The notes under the pieces were generated by a model. That model was not told the DNA's origin. It worked only from the letters and a program-made list of their open reading frames with translations, and ran no database searches. From Yoonia sp034652275 (GTDB lineage: Bacteria; Pseudomonadota; Alphaproteobacteria; Rhodobacterales; Rhodobacteraceae), in NCBI RefSeq assembly GCF_034652275.1, contig NZ_JAXIWG010000001.1, positions 434,001 through 498,000 of the forward strand: a DNA stretch of 64,000 nt, read 5' to 3'. This document shows, piece after piece, positions 33,638-41,864 of the stretch (positions within the stretch are counted from its first letter, which is position 1; the number at the start of each line of letters is the position of its first letter). Made by a program: the position numbers and the translations under genes.

Positions 33638-34387
33638 ATGTCCCGTTATCTTGCCACTGCCGCCGCCCTGTTCATCGCGGCCCTGCCTGCCGTTGCGCAG
33701 GAAGAAGACGACTATGCCAAGCTGGGCCCCGATGCCCTGATCTTCACCGCCGACACGACCTATCTGCGCAACGCCCCTGCCCCCGATTACTGGGCGTTTT
33801 CGGCTTTCGTCAAACCGCAATTCAGCACATCCGCCTGTTCCATCGCGACCGTGACGGCGGCGATCAACGGGCTGATGGGCCAGCCTGAATGGGCGTCACA
33901 AACAATCATGACGCAAGAGGAACTGCTGGACCTGACCGGTAACGCCGAATGGGCCGCGGTGTCCGCCGAAGGCGGCGACGGCGTCACGTTCCAGCAACTC
34001 GTGGATTTTACCGGCGAGGCGCTGACGGCTGTCGATCTGCCGTCCAATATCACCTATTACCAGCCCGCAGCGGTCGATGCGGATACCAAGGTGCAGATCA
34101 TCGACATGCTGGCCACCAACGAAGCCAGCGCCGATGACGCCATCATGGTCTATTTCAACCAAGGCGTTGTGACCGGCGATTGGGACGGTCCGCATATCGC
34201 GCTGATCGGGGCCTATGACGCGGCCAACGAACGCGTCCTGATCCTTGAAGTCGATCAACACTGGTATGTGCCCTATTGGACATCCGTCGATGTGCTGCTG
34301 GACGCGATGGTCAAACCCACATCCGCCGAACATGGCGTCTTGGAGGGCGAGACTGGCGGTTTCGTGATGATCGCCACGGCAGGCTGA
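33638..34387 (+). CDS. Exported phytochelatin-synthase-like papain-fold protein
   Basis: 249 residues from ATG 33638 (GGAG six bases upstream); an in-frame TTG at 33626 is less likely. Signal peptide to about residue 20 (LPAVAQ). The catalytic triad of phytochelatin synthases is aligned: Cys67 (FSTSACSIATVTAAING), His186 (GPHIALIGAYD) and Asp206 (LEVDQHWYVPY). Short prokaryotic relatives hydrolyse glutathione to gamma-Glu-Cys and synthesise phytochelatin weakly. Export to the periplasm, and clustering with copper and chromate genes, suggests metal or thiol stress, though the substrate is inferred. Confidence 0.85.
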   Translation: MSRYLATAAALFIAALPAVAQEEDDYAKLGPDALIFTADTTYLRNAPAPDYWAFSAFVKPQFSTSACSIATVTAAINGLMGQPEWASQTIMTQEELLDLTGNAEWAAVSAEGGDGVTFQQLVDFTGEALTAVDLPSNITYYQPAAVDADTKVQIIDMLATNEASADDAIMVYFNQGVVTGDWDGPHIALIGAYDAANERVLILEVDQHWYVPYWTSVDVLLDAMVKPTSAEHGVLEGETGGFVMIATAG

Positions 34388-34424
34388 GGCTTGCCAAACA
34401 GGATCGGGGCAAGGATGCTGCCTT

Positions 34425-35072
34425 ATGCGTTGTCTTGCCCCGCTATTGTTCGCCCTGTCGCTTGGCCCCGCTGCAGCCTGTGAAACGGCATTGTTGCTAA
34501 CCATAGATGTGTCCAACAGCGTCGATACCGCCGAATATCGCCTGCAGACCGACGGGTTGGCCGATGCTTTGCGTGATCCCGCAATCGTGGACATCATGGT
34601 GCGCGATCAAGTCGCTGTCGGCGTTGTGCAATGGTCCGGCGTGGCTGAACAGGTCGTTTCGATCCCGTGGGAACGGATTACCAACGCCGGACAGGTGGAA
34701 ATCCTGTCGCAACGGGCGCGCAGCATGGACCGTGCCTTTGTGCTGTCAGGGACCGCCACCGCCGAGGCGCTTTTGTTTTCGCTTGCGCAATTCGACGCTG
34801 TAGCCGACTGCAAACGCAAGGTGATCGACATTTCCACCGACGGCACCGCCAATGCGGGCAGCGATGTGCGTCTTGTACGGGCGCGCGCCGAACGGGCGGG
34901 TGTCACGATCAACGGAATCGGGATCGAAAGCATGGGGCGAACCATTACAAACTTTTTACAAACCTCGGTCATCACGCGGGACGGGTTTGTGATGACGGCC
35001 CGCATGCATCAGGATTATCCGGCAGCGATCAGGGCCAAGATCCTGCGCGAAATCTCCAGAGTGATCGGCTAG
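34425..35072 (+). CDS. DUF1194 von Willebrand factor A-like exported protein
   Basis: 215 residues. Signal peptide to about residue 18 (GPAAAC). The MIDAS motif DVSNS is at 28-32, with a conserved Thr region (SGTATAEALLFS) and STDG further on, as in VWA folds. DUF1194 proteins are common in alphaproteobacteria and uncharacterised. It lies 37 bp after the phytochelatin-synthase-like gene and 11 bp before chrA, so the three may form one unit. Confidence 0.82.
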   Translation: MRCLAPLLFALSLGPAAACETALLLTIDVSNSVDTAEYRLQTDGLADALRDPAIVDIMVRDQVAVGVVQWSGVAEQVVSIPWERITNAGQVEILSQRARSMDRAFVLSGTATAEALLFSLAQFDAVADCKRKVIDISTDGTANAGSDVRLVRARAERAGVTINGIGIESMGRTITNFLQTSVITRDGFVMTARMHQDYPAAIRAKILREISRVIG

Positions 35073-35083
35073 GACTTGGACCA

Positions 35084-36334
35084 TTGAAAGAACTCTTCGC
35101 GGTCTTTGGCCGGATCGGGCTGTTGTCCTTTGGCGGGCCTGCGGCGCAAATCGCGCTGATGCATCAGGAACTGGTGGACAAGCGCGGCTGGCTGACCGAG
35201 GCGCAATTCCTGCGCGCGCTGTCGTTCTGCATGTTGCTGCCGGGGCCAGAGGCGATGCAGCTTGCCACCTATGCCGGATGGAAGCGCGGCGGCGTGGTCG
35301 GCGGGCTGATCGGCGGCGGCTTGTTCGTGCTGCCCGGTGCCATCGTGATCGCGGCCTTGGCGCTGCTTTACGGGGCCTATGGCACCCTGCCCGTCGTGCA
35401 GGCGCTGTTTGTGGGCGTGAAGGCGACGGTCATCGTCATCGTCATTGCGGCGCTGATCAAGATCGCGGGCCGCGCGCTGGTATCCCGCGCGCATGTGCTG
35501 ATCGCGGTTGCGGCCTTTGTTGCGCTGTTCTTTTTCGCCATCCCGTTTCCGGTCGCCGTCCTCGTCGCGGGGATCGCGGGCGCGTTGATGCAGCATGACA
35601 GGACTACAACCGCCGCACCACCGGGCGGCGGATTACGACAGGCGGCAAAAGTGCTGCTGATCGGGGGCATTCTGTGGGCCGCACCTGTCGTGGTCGTGGC
35701 CTTGTCGGGCAGCACGTTCCTGCTGGATATCGCCGCCTTCTTTTCACTAATGGCGGTGGTCACATTCGGCGGGGCCTATGCGGTCTTGGCCTATATGACC
35801 CAAGAGGTCGTCTTTTCCTACGGCTGGTTGACGACACCGCAAATGATGGATGCGCTGGGCCTGGCCGAGACAACACCCGGCCCGCTGATCCTTGTCACGC
35901 AATTCGTGGCCATGGTGGCAGGTCTGGCCCAAGGTGGCACCGCCTTGGCGCTGGCGGCGGGGGCGCTGACGCTGTGGGTGACATTCGTGCCCTGTTTCAT
36001 CTGGATTTTCGCAGGCGCGCCGCTGATCGACTGGCTCGACAGCCGCCCGCGCCTGCGTGCCGCGCTTGCAGGGATCACGGCGGCGGTCGTCGGGGTCATC
36101 GCAAACCTGTCACTCTGGTTCGCGCTACATGTTGTCTTCGCCACCGTCACCCGCTTTGAAGCCGGTCCAATCAGCGTGATCGTCCCTGATCCGGCAACAG
36201 TTCAGCCCTTGGCCATCGCGCTGACCTTGCTGGCGGGCGTTCTTTTACTGCGTCTCAAATGGTCACTTTTGACGGTTCTGCCGCTGACAGCGCTTGTTTC
36301 ACTGGGCGCGGCCTTTGCCTTGGGGACGGTCTGA
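35084..36334 (+). CDS. chrA: Chromate transporter ChrA, two-domain form
   Basis: 416 residues from the TTG at 35084 (AGGA nine bases upstream), chosen because the protein must begin near KELFAVFGRIGLLSFGGPAAQIALMHQELV; upstream in-frame codons lie within the DUF1194 gene. Two tandem CHR domains: the first shows FGRIGLLSFGGP and FLRALSFCMLLPGPEAMQLATYAGW, and the second AVVTFGGAYAVLAYM and LAETTPGPLILVTQFVA. ChrA exports chromate or, in some organisms, related oxyanions. About twelve helices. Confidence 0.9.
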   Translation: MKELFAVFGRIGLLSFGGPAAQIALMHQELVDKRGWLTEAQFLRALSFCMLLPGPEAMQLATYAGWKRGGVVGGLIGGGLFVLPGAIVIAALALLYGAYGTLPVVQALFVGVKATVIVIVIAALIKIAGRALVSRAHVLIAVAAFVALFFFAIPFPVAVLVAGIAGALMQHDRTTTAAPPGGGLRQAAKVLLIGGILWAAPVVVVALSGSTFLLDIAAFFSLMAVVTFGGAYAVLAYMTQEVVFSYGWLTTPQMMDALGLAETTPGPLILVTQFVAMVAGLAQGGTALALAAGALTLWVTFVPCFIWIFAGAPLIDWLDSRPRLRAALAGITAAVVGVIANLSLWFALHVVFATVTRFEAGPISVIVPDPATVQPLAIALTLLAGVLLLRLKWSLLTVLPLTALVSLGAAFALGTV

Positions 36335-36394
36335 CTGCCTCTTTTCTTGCCCGTAGAATCCCCTATGCTGGCCCCGAACGACAGGAGAAGCGCT

Positions 36395-36859
36395 GTGCCC
36401 GATACCATCGATTATGGAAACCTGATGCACCGCGCGATGCGTGGCCTGATCCAGCAAGTTCTGGAACGTGTCGCCAAGACCGGCCTGCCCGGGAACCACC
36501 ATTTCTTTGTCACTTTCGACACGATGCACCCCGATGTGGAAATCGCCGACTGGTTGTCGGACAGGTATCCCGGCGAGATGACCGTGGTGATCCAACACTG
36601 GTTCGCCAATCTGGAGGTCACGGATGAAGGGTTCACCATCACGCTCAATTTCGGCGACAACCCCGAAACGCTTTATATCCCCTATGACGCGATCAAGACC
36701 TTCGTCGATCCCTCCGTCGAATTCGGCCTGCGGTTCGAGACGCAGGAGGAACCAGAAGTCGCCGAAGCGCCGATGCACGAGATGGCCGAACCCGACGACA
36801 CCAAGCCCGGCGCACGCAAAGAGGCCGAGGTCGTCAGCCTCGACAAGTTCCGCAAATAG
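36395..36859 (+). CDS. sspB: SspB-alpha, ClpXP adaptor
   Basis: 154 residues from the GTG at 36395, preceded by AGGAG at seven bases. The substrate-binding domain shows YGNLMHRAMRGLIQQVLERV, HHFFVTFDTMHPDVEIADWL and ANLEVTDEGFTITLNFGDNPETLYIPYDAIKTFVDPSVEFGLRF. An acidic linker follows, and the C terminus VVSLDKFRK is the ClpX-binding module. It delivers ssrA-tagged proteins to ClpXP. The tmRNA gene is 2.8 kb upstream. Confidence 0.92.
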   Translation: MPDTIDYGNLMHRAMRGLIQQVLERVAKTGLPGNHHFFVTFDTMHPDVEIADWLSDRYPGEMTVVIQHWFANLEVTDEGFTITLNFGDNPETLYIPYDAIKTFVDPSVEFGLRFETQEEPEVAEAPMHEMAEPDDTKPGARKEAEVVSLDKFRK

Positions 36860-36924
36860 CATGGCTTGCGCAGGGCGCGTCCCCTGCTAAAACCCTTTGG
36901 ACCGTTGAACCAAAGGATCCTGCC

Positions 36925-38316
36925 ATGACCGCGACCCGCATTGAAACCGACAGCTTTGGCCCGTTGGACGTCCCCGCCGACCGCTATTGGGGTGCGCAGA
37001 CGCAACGCTCGATCCTGAACTTTCCGATTGGTTGGGAAAAGCAGCCTGTCGCCATCGTGCGCGGCCTTGGCGTGATCAAACAGGCCTGTGCTATCGCCAA
37101 CAAGGACCGCGGCAAACTGGACGCCAAACTGGCCGATGCGATCATCGCGGCGGCGGCAGAGGTTGTGGCAGGCAAACTCGATGATCATTTTCCGCTCGTC
37201 GTCTGGCAGACAGGGTCCGGCACCCAATCGAACATGAACGCCAACGAGGTGATCAGCAACCGTGCCATCGAAATGCTGGGTGGCGTGATCGGGTCCAAGG
37301 ACCCTATCCACCCCAATGACCATGTGAACATGGGCCAGTCGTCCAACGACACCTTCCCGACGGCCATGCATATCGCCATTGCCACCACCGCACATGACGT
37401 GCTGCTCCCTGGCCTTGCGAAACTGCATGCGGCGCTGGAGCAAAAACAGCGCGAATTCAACGACATCATCAAGATCGGCCGCACCCATACGATGGATGCG
37501 ACACCGCTGACCTTGGGGCAGGAATTCTCGGGCTACACCCATCAGGTCGCCATGGGCATCCGCCGGATCAAGGCCGCCCTGCCCGCGATCTATGAACTGG
37601 CGCAAGGCGGCACCGCCGTCGGCACGGGCCTCAACAGCCCCGTGGGCTGGGGCGAAACCGTCGCGGCGCATATGGCCGAAATCACCGGCCTGCCCTTTGT
37701 GACCGCCCCCAACAAGTTCGAGGCCCTCGCCGCACATGACGCGCTGGTGGAAATGTCAGGCGCGCTGAAAACCGTGGCCGCGAGCCTTTACAAGATCGCC
37801 TGCGATATCCGCATGCTGGGGTCAGGCCCGCGCTGCGGCCTTGGCGAATTGATGCTGCCCGAAAACGAGCCTGGATCGTCGATCATGCCCGGCAAGGTCA
37901 ACCCCACGCAGGTTGAGGCGATCACGCAGGTCTGCGCCCATGTCATGGGCAATGACGCCGCTGTCGGGTTTGCAGGGTCGCAGGGGCATTTTGAACTGAA
38001 CGTGATGAAGCCGATGATGGCCTACAACGTGCTGCAATCCATGCAGCTTTTGGGCGACAGCGCGGGTGCCTTCACCGACAATTGCGTCGTGGGTATTCAG
38101 GCCGACCGCACGCGGATCGAAAAACTGATGCGGGAATCGCTCATGCTGGTCACAGCCCTTGCCCCCACGATCGGCTATGACAACGCGACAACCGTCGCCA
38201 AGACCGCGCACAAGAACGGCACGACCCTGAAGGAAGAGGCGATCAAGCTCGGGTTCGTGGACGAGGCGACATTCGACCGCGTCGTGCGCCCCGAAGACAT
38301 GATCGGGCCCAAGTGA
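36925..38316 (+). CDS. fumC: Fumarate hydratase class II
   Basis: 463 residues. GSSIMPGKVNPTQ is the superfamily signature with the catalytic Ser. TGSGTQSNMNANEV and GRTHTMDATPLTLGQE are the other substrate-binding motifs. It is an oxygen-stable TCA enzyme without an iron-sulfur cluster. GGATCC-type spacing after AAAGGA gives the ATG. The stop overlaps the GTG start of the DUF4169 gene. Confidence 0.96.
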   Translation: MTATRIETDSFGPLDVPADRYWGAQTQRSILNFPIGWEKQPVAIVRGLGVIKQACAIANKDRGKLDAKLADAIIAAAAEVVAGKLDDHFPLVVWQTGSGTQSNMNANEVISNRAIEMLGGVIGSKDPIHPNDHVNMGQSSNDTFPTAMHIAIATTAHDVLLPGLAKLHAALEQKQREFNDIIKIGRTHTMDATPLTLGQEFSGYTHQVAMGIRRIKAALPAIYELAQGGTAVGTGLNSPVGWGETVAAHMAEITGLPFVTAPNKFEALAAHDALVEMSGALKTVAASLYKIACDIRMLGSGPRCGLGELMLPENEPGSSIMPGKVNPTQVEAITQVCAHVMGNDAAVGFAGSQGHFELNVMKPMMAYNVLQSMQLLGDSAGAFTDNCVVGIQADRTRIEKLMRESLMLVTALAPTIGYDNATTVAKTAHKNGTTLKEEAIKLGFVDEATFDRVVRPEDMIGPK

Positions 38317-38489
38317 AGCCGGTCAACCTCAACCAGGCGCGCAAGGAACGCGACCGCGCGGCGGCCAAGGCCAAGGCGGATGAAAACGCCATCCGCTTTG
38401 GCCGCACCAAGGCCGAACGGGTGCTGGATGCCGCGCGGGCGGCACAGGCCAACGACCGCCTGTCGCAGCTGAAATTCGAGGATGACTAG
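38313..38489 (+). CDS. DUF4169 small protein
   Basis: 58 residues from GTG 38313, which overlaps the fumC stop (GTGA). Sequence begins VKPVNLNQARKERDRAAAKA and ends LSQLKFEDD. It is strongly charged, Ala/Lys/Arg-rich and predicted to be helical. DUF4169 genes follow fumC in many Rhodobacterales as I recall. Function unknown. The ribbon-helix-helix gene starts on the next base after its stop. Confidence 0.8.
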   Translation: MKPVNLNQARKERDRAAAKAKADENAIRFGRTKAERVLDAARAAQANDRLSQLKFEDD

Positions 38490-38723
38490 GTGGACCACCG
38501 CCGCCCCGCGAAACGGTCACTGACCCTGCGGGGGCATCGCACCAGCGTCACGCTGGAAGATATCTTCTGGAAGGCGTTTTGCGATATCGCACGCCGCGAT
38601 GCCAAGACAATCAATGGCTTGGCTGCAGAGATTGACGCTGATCGGGGGGATATCGGGCTGGCGTCAGCGATCAGGATCTACGTTCTGGAACGCAGCATGA
38701 GGCGCGATCAGTCCTTGGAATAA
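38490..38723 (+). CDS. Ribbon-helix-helix domain protein
   Basis: 77 residues from GTG 38490, directly after the preceding TAG. RSLTLRGHRTSVTLEDIFWKAFCDIARRDAKTINGLAAEIDA is the RHH_4 pattern, with the beta strand RSLTL followed by two helices. It is probably a small DNA-binding regulator. It ends 16 bp inside the convergent gene at 38708-38953. Confidence 0.8.
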   Translation: MDHRRPAKRSLTLRGHRTSVTLEDIFWKAFCDIARRDAKTINGLAAEIDADRGDIGLASAIRIYVLERSMRRDQSLE

Positions 38724-38953
38724 AGCGCGCCGCGCAGGTTGGACAGACGCGCGACATCCTGCTTTTCGGTCTCGTTCAGTTTGGCGGGCTTGACGGCCTG
38801 AACAGGCGCGGCACCCGGCTTGGTCTTGAACAGCTTGGCAACTTCATGCGGGCCAAGCGGCTTTTGGGCGACCGTCGGCTTGTCCGCTTCTTTCTTGCGC
38901 CCCAACAGGCGGGCAAGGCCACCTTTGGAAGATCCTGGCAGTGCGATTGTCAT
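38708..38953 (-). CDS. Small basic conserved hypothetical protein
   Basis: 81 residues, Lys/Ala-rich, beginning MTIALPGSSKGGLARLLGRKK. AGGAGG six bases before the ATG strongly supports translation. No family recognised. It contains the segment PLGPHEVAKLFKTKPG and ends LSNLRGALYSKD. It probably is cytoplasmic and may bind nucleic acid, though this is only a guess from charge. Confidence 0.65.
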   Translation of the reverse strand: MTIALPGSSKGGLARLLGRKKEADKPTVAQKPLGPHEVAKLFKTKPGAAPVQAVKPAKLNETEKQDVARLSNLRGALYSKD

Positions 38954-39202
38954 GTCATCCTCCTTTACCTTGGTAAGAACGCGGTCTTGCTATCGTGTTT
39001 GTGGCATAAACATGGCCAGAGTTCAATCACATCTGCGGCACCAAATCTGATGGGATTTAGGCGTAAGATATTGATTTTAAATACTACTCACCCCTAGAGT
39101 GAGTTCTGCGTTAACTAAAATAAGGCAAAATACCGCTCTGCCGTTTCCATTCATGCACTAAAACCGTGCAATCCGTTGATCAACAACCCGTTTGTAAACG
39201 AT
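38954..39202. other. AT-richer intergenic region after P450 gene
   Basis: 249 bp, clearly richer in A and T than its surroundings. It contains an inverted repeat ACTCAC-cccctaga-GTGAGT-like element (39086-39104), a palindrome TTGATCAA (39176-39183), and GTTAAC. No T run follows the inverted repeat, so it is not a typical terminator, and it may be an operator. No small gene is supported. Confidence 0.45.
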
Positions 39203-40561
39203 CTATGGCGACCTGCGGGTGATTCGCAGGGAGATTCCATCTCGTGCCCTGACCGTGAGATGCGCCGCAGGGACCGGCACCTGCCCATCGACCGCCGCGA
39301 AATGGAACCGGCCCACCAGTTGCGCCAGCAGCACCACACCTTCGATCATGGCGAAACCAGCCCCGCTGCACACACGCGGACCGGCTGAAAATGGCAGATA
39401 TCCGTCACGCTGTGCGGTCTTGGTTGCGGGGTGCTGCCAACGCGCGGGATCAAATGCGTCGGGCGCGTCCCAGATGCGTTCGTGCCGGTGCAAATGCCAC
39501 GGCGACAGCACGATCTGCGCGCCCGCAGGCACGGCGCGCGACCGGAACACCGTGGCTTTGCTGGCCTGTCGCACCATCATCGGAACCGGCGGATAAAGGC
39601 GCAGCGTTTCGCGGAATACATCGCGGGTGACGCTCATCTTGGCCAGATCGCCGAACTGTCCGTCAAACTGCGCGGCCTCTGCCGCAACCTTGTCCTGCCA
39701 GTCAGGATGCGTGGCCAGCAGATACAGCGCCCAAGCCAGCGCCGAGGCACTGGTTTCATGCCCCGCCAGAAAGAAGATCGCGACCTGATCGACCATCTCG
39801 GATTTGGAAAAGGTCTTGCCGGTTGCGGGGTCTGGTGTCGTCATGATCTTGGTGGCCAGATCATCGGGCGCAGTGCCCGCCCTGATCTGGTCCAGTCGTG
39901 CTTGCGTCAGATCCGCGATAAGACGCCGGATGGCCCGTGCCTCGGCCCGCACACCGCGGCGGAAGAACCTTGGCATCCATCGTGGGCCAGGCAGAAAGGC
40001 CGCAAGGTTCAGGATCGGTTGCGCCTGCTGATAGGTCTGAAAGCGCCGGTAAACCTCGCCCGCTGTCGCATCCTCGATCGGCAAGGAAAACAGCGTGCGA
40101 AAGATCACATCCGCCGCGACATGGCTGGCGGCGGCGTCAATGGCGCGGGGTGTGTCATCGGCCATATCCGCGAAGCGCGCACAGCCCGCCTGCCCTGCCG
40201 CCACGATGCCCGGAAAGGTATCGCGCAGCCGCCCGCCCTCGAACGCGGGGTCGATGATGCGGCGCTGCGCCTTCCATTCCGCGCCATTGGTCAAAAACAC
40301 GCTGTTGCCCAGCAAGGGGCGCAGGCCCGCGCCGATCCGGTCGGACTTGGGATAGGCGTCGGGATTGTCACGCAGCACCTCGCGCAGCAAGGCGGGGTCG
40401 TTGATCAGGAAGGACCGGAAAAACGGCGTGTGGAATTCGGCCATCCACGCGCGGTAGAGCCGTGCTGGCTGCGCCGAGAGAATATCTCGCCGGAACAACC
40501 GCATATACCGCCACAGCGACACTTTGTCGGGACGCACGGCAGGCTTGGGCGGCAAGGTCAT
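39203..40561 (-). CDS. Cytochrome P450
   Basis: 452 residues. The heme-thiolate loop is FSAGPRVCSGAGFAMIEG, the I-helix oxygen-binding stretch is FFLAGHETSASALAWAL, and the K-helix ExxR is in FRETLRLYPPVP. No membrane anchor is obvious, so it is probably soluble. The type resembles bacterial fatty-acid or terpene hydroxylases (CYP4/102-like K-helix) but the substrate cannot be read. It overlaps the upstream alpha/beta hydrolase gene by ATGA. No ferredoxin or reductase gene is nearby. Confidence 0.9.
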   Translation of the reverse strand: MTLPPKPAVRPDKVSLWRYMRLFRRDILSAQPARLYRAWMAEFHTPFFRSFLINDPALLREVLRDNPDAYPKSDRIGAGLRPLLGNSVFLTNGAEWKAQRRIIDPAFEGGRLRDTFPGIVAAGQAGCARFADMADDTPRAIDAAASHVAADVIFRTLFSLPIEDATAGEVYRRFQTYQQAQPILNLAAFLPGPRWMPRFFRRGVRAEARAIRRLIADLTQARLDQIRAGTAPDDLATKIMTTPDPATGKTFSKSEMVDQVAIFFLAGHETSASALAWALYLLATHPDWQDKVAAEAAQFDGQFGDLAKMSVTRDVFRETLRLYPPVPMMVRQASKATVFRSRAVPAGAQIVLSPWHLHRHERIWDAPDAFDPARWQHPATKTAQRDGYLPFSAGPRVCSGAGFAMIEGVVLLAQLVGRFHFAAVDGQVPVPAAHLTVRARDGISLRITRRSP

Positions 40562-41835
40562 GGCAGCGCGAGTGAGGTATATTTCGACGCGGGCACATCG
40601 ATACGGGATTTCGACGGCGCGCGGTCGCGATACCGGTCAGCCAGTGTCAGCGGACCTGCTGTAATCTGGAAATAATCGTAATCCTTGGGCTGGTCAAAGG
40701 CGCACAGATACTGGAAATGCAACCTAAAGAACCGCCAGCGCAATGCCTTCCAACGCGCGGCGGACAAGCTTTGCGTGAACGCGGCCGAAATCACCAGAGG
40801 CCAGCGTTTGCCGGGCGGCGTGACACCCGTAACCGCGACCGGATCACACAGCGCGAAACAACACCCGTCACCGGGGGCGGTCACATCGACCCAGGTCAGC
40901 GCGTCCTGCGTGGCCAGATAGGCGAGGTCCGCACGCAGTTTCTTGGCGCGCGGCAGGAAGGACACCATCGGCACGACATGGCCCAGCGTCAGCAAGGCGA
41001 GCTTTGGCCCACTCGCAGGGACATGGCCCGCACGGATCAGATCCGCCACCACGCTGATCGCGAGATGCGCGCCCGAGGAATGGCCGACCACCAGCACCTC
41101 ATCCACGGGGTCCTGCAAGGCGCGCGCGATCTGGTCGGTGAACTGGTTCAGACGCGCCTCCAGCGCGGGCGGGGTGGCCCCCTCATGCTGCGCGCTGAAA
41201 GCGTAGTCATGCATCAGGTAATGCGCAAACAGCCGTTTGTCCTGCGTCTTGAACCAGCGCAGCAGACCAACGGTGACGCCACCGAGGATACCCAGCTTGA
41301 TCAGCCAAGCGAGCCAGCCAACACCCGCCGCAATTAACCCGCCGCCAAGACCCACCGCAACGACAGCGGCATTCAGCCCCATCTGCACCAGCCCGCCCAG
41401 CCACCAGCCCAGCCCGATTGCCAGCAGCAATTGCCCCAGCAACATCCCCACCGGATAAAGTGCCGCGATGATCGGCCCCTTGCGCAGCCACATCAGCCGC
41501 CGCAGTGTGCCGCTGCTGATATAGATCCAGGCGGTCTGCACCAGTTGCAGATAGGTCGCGGCCACCGATTGCGCCATGCTGGCGCGCACGATATCCGCCC
41601 AGACCAGCACGTCGATACGCGCCTGCGCCACCTGTCCCGCGATCCGGGACTGCACGGTCCAGTGAAAGCTGTCCTCGGGCGCGCCACCCTGCACGGCGAT
41701 GTCATAGCCGCTGATCGCCGCCTGCGCTGCACTTTCGCTGCGGTAAAGTTCGCGGTAGCGGCGAGGGTGGATCGGGTCGTAGCCCGGAATGTGGAACACC
41801 CGGCGTAGGCTGACGGGTCTTATGTCGCTGCTCAT
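40558..41835 (-). CDS. Membrane-anchored alpha/beta-hydrolase-like protein
   Basis: 425 residues. The nucleophile elbow is VGHSSGAHLA (GxSxG), near residue 265. Residues about 120-190 form two or three hydrophobic helices rich in Gly (PVGMLLGQLLLAIGLGWWLGG...LIAAGVGWLAWLIKLGILGG) inserted between the N-terminal part and the hydrolase core. The N terminus FHIPGYDPIHPRRYRELYR holds an oxyanion-type HIPGYD motif. The family is uncharacterised. It is co-translated with the P450 gene, so both may act on the same lipid-like substrate. Confidence 0.7.
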   Translation of the reverse strand: MSSDIRPVSLRRVFHIPGYDPIHPRRYRELYRSESAAQAAISGYDIAVQGGAPEDSFHWTVQSRIAGQVAQARIDVLVWADIVRASMAQSVAATYLQLVQTAWIYISSGTLRRLMWLRKGPIIAALYPVGMLLGQLLLAIGLGWWLGGLVQMGLNAAVVAVGLGGGLIAAGVGWLAWLIKLGILGGVTVGLLRWFKTQDKRLFAHYLMHDYAFSAQHEGATPPALEARLNQFTDQIARALQDPVDEVLVVGHSSGAHLAISVVADLIRAGHVPASGPKLALLTLGHVVPMVSFLPRAKKLRADLAYLATQDALTWVDVTAPGDGCCFALCDPVAVTGVTPPGKRWPLVISAAFTQSLSAARWKALRWRFFRLHFQYLCAFDQPKDYDYFQITAGPLTLADRYRDRAPSKSRIDVPASKYTSLALP

Positions 41836-41864
41836 CGCCCTGCCCCGGTTATTGCAGCGTCAGT

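Noticed and set aside
39176..39183. TTGATCAA as an FNR site near the P450 gene
   Set aside because: The two half-sites lack the four-base spacer required for FNR, and it lies downstream of the P450 gene, not before a gene.
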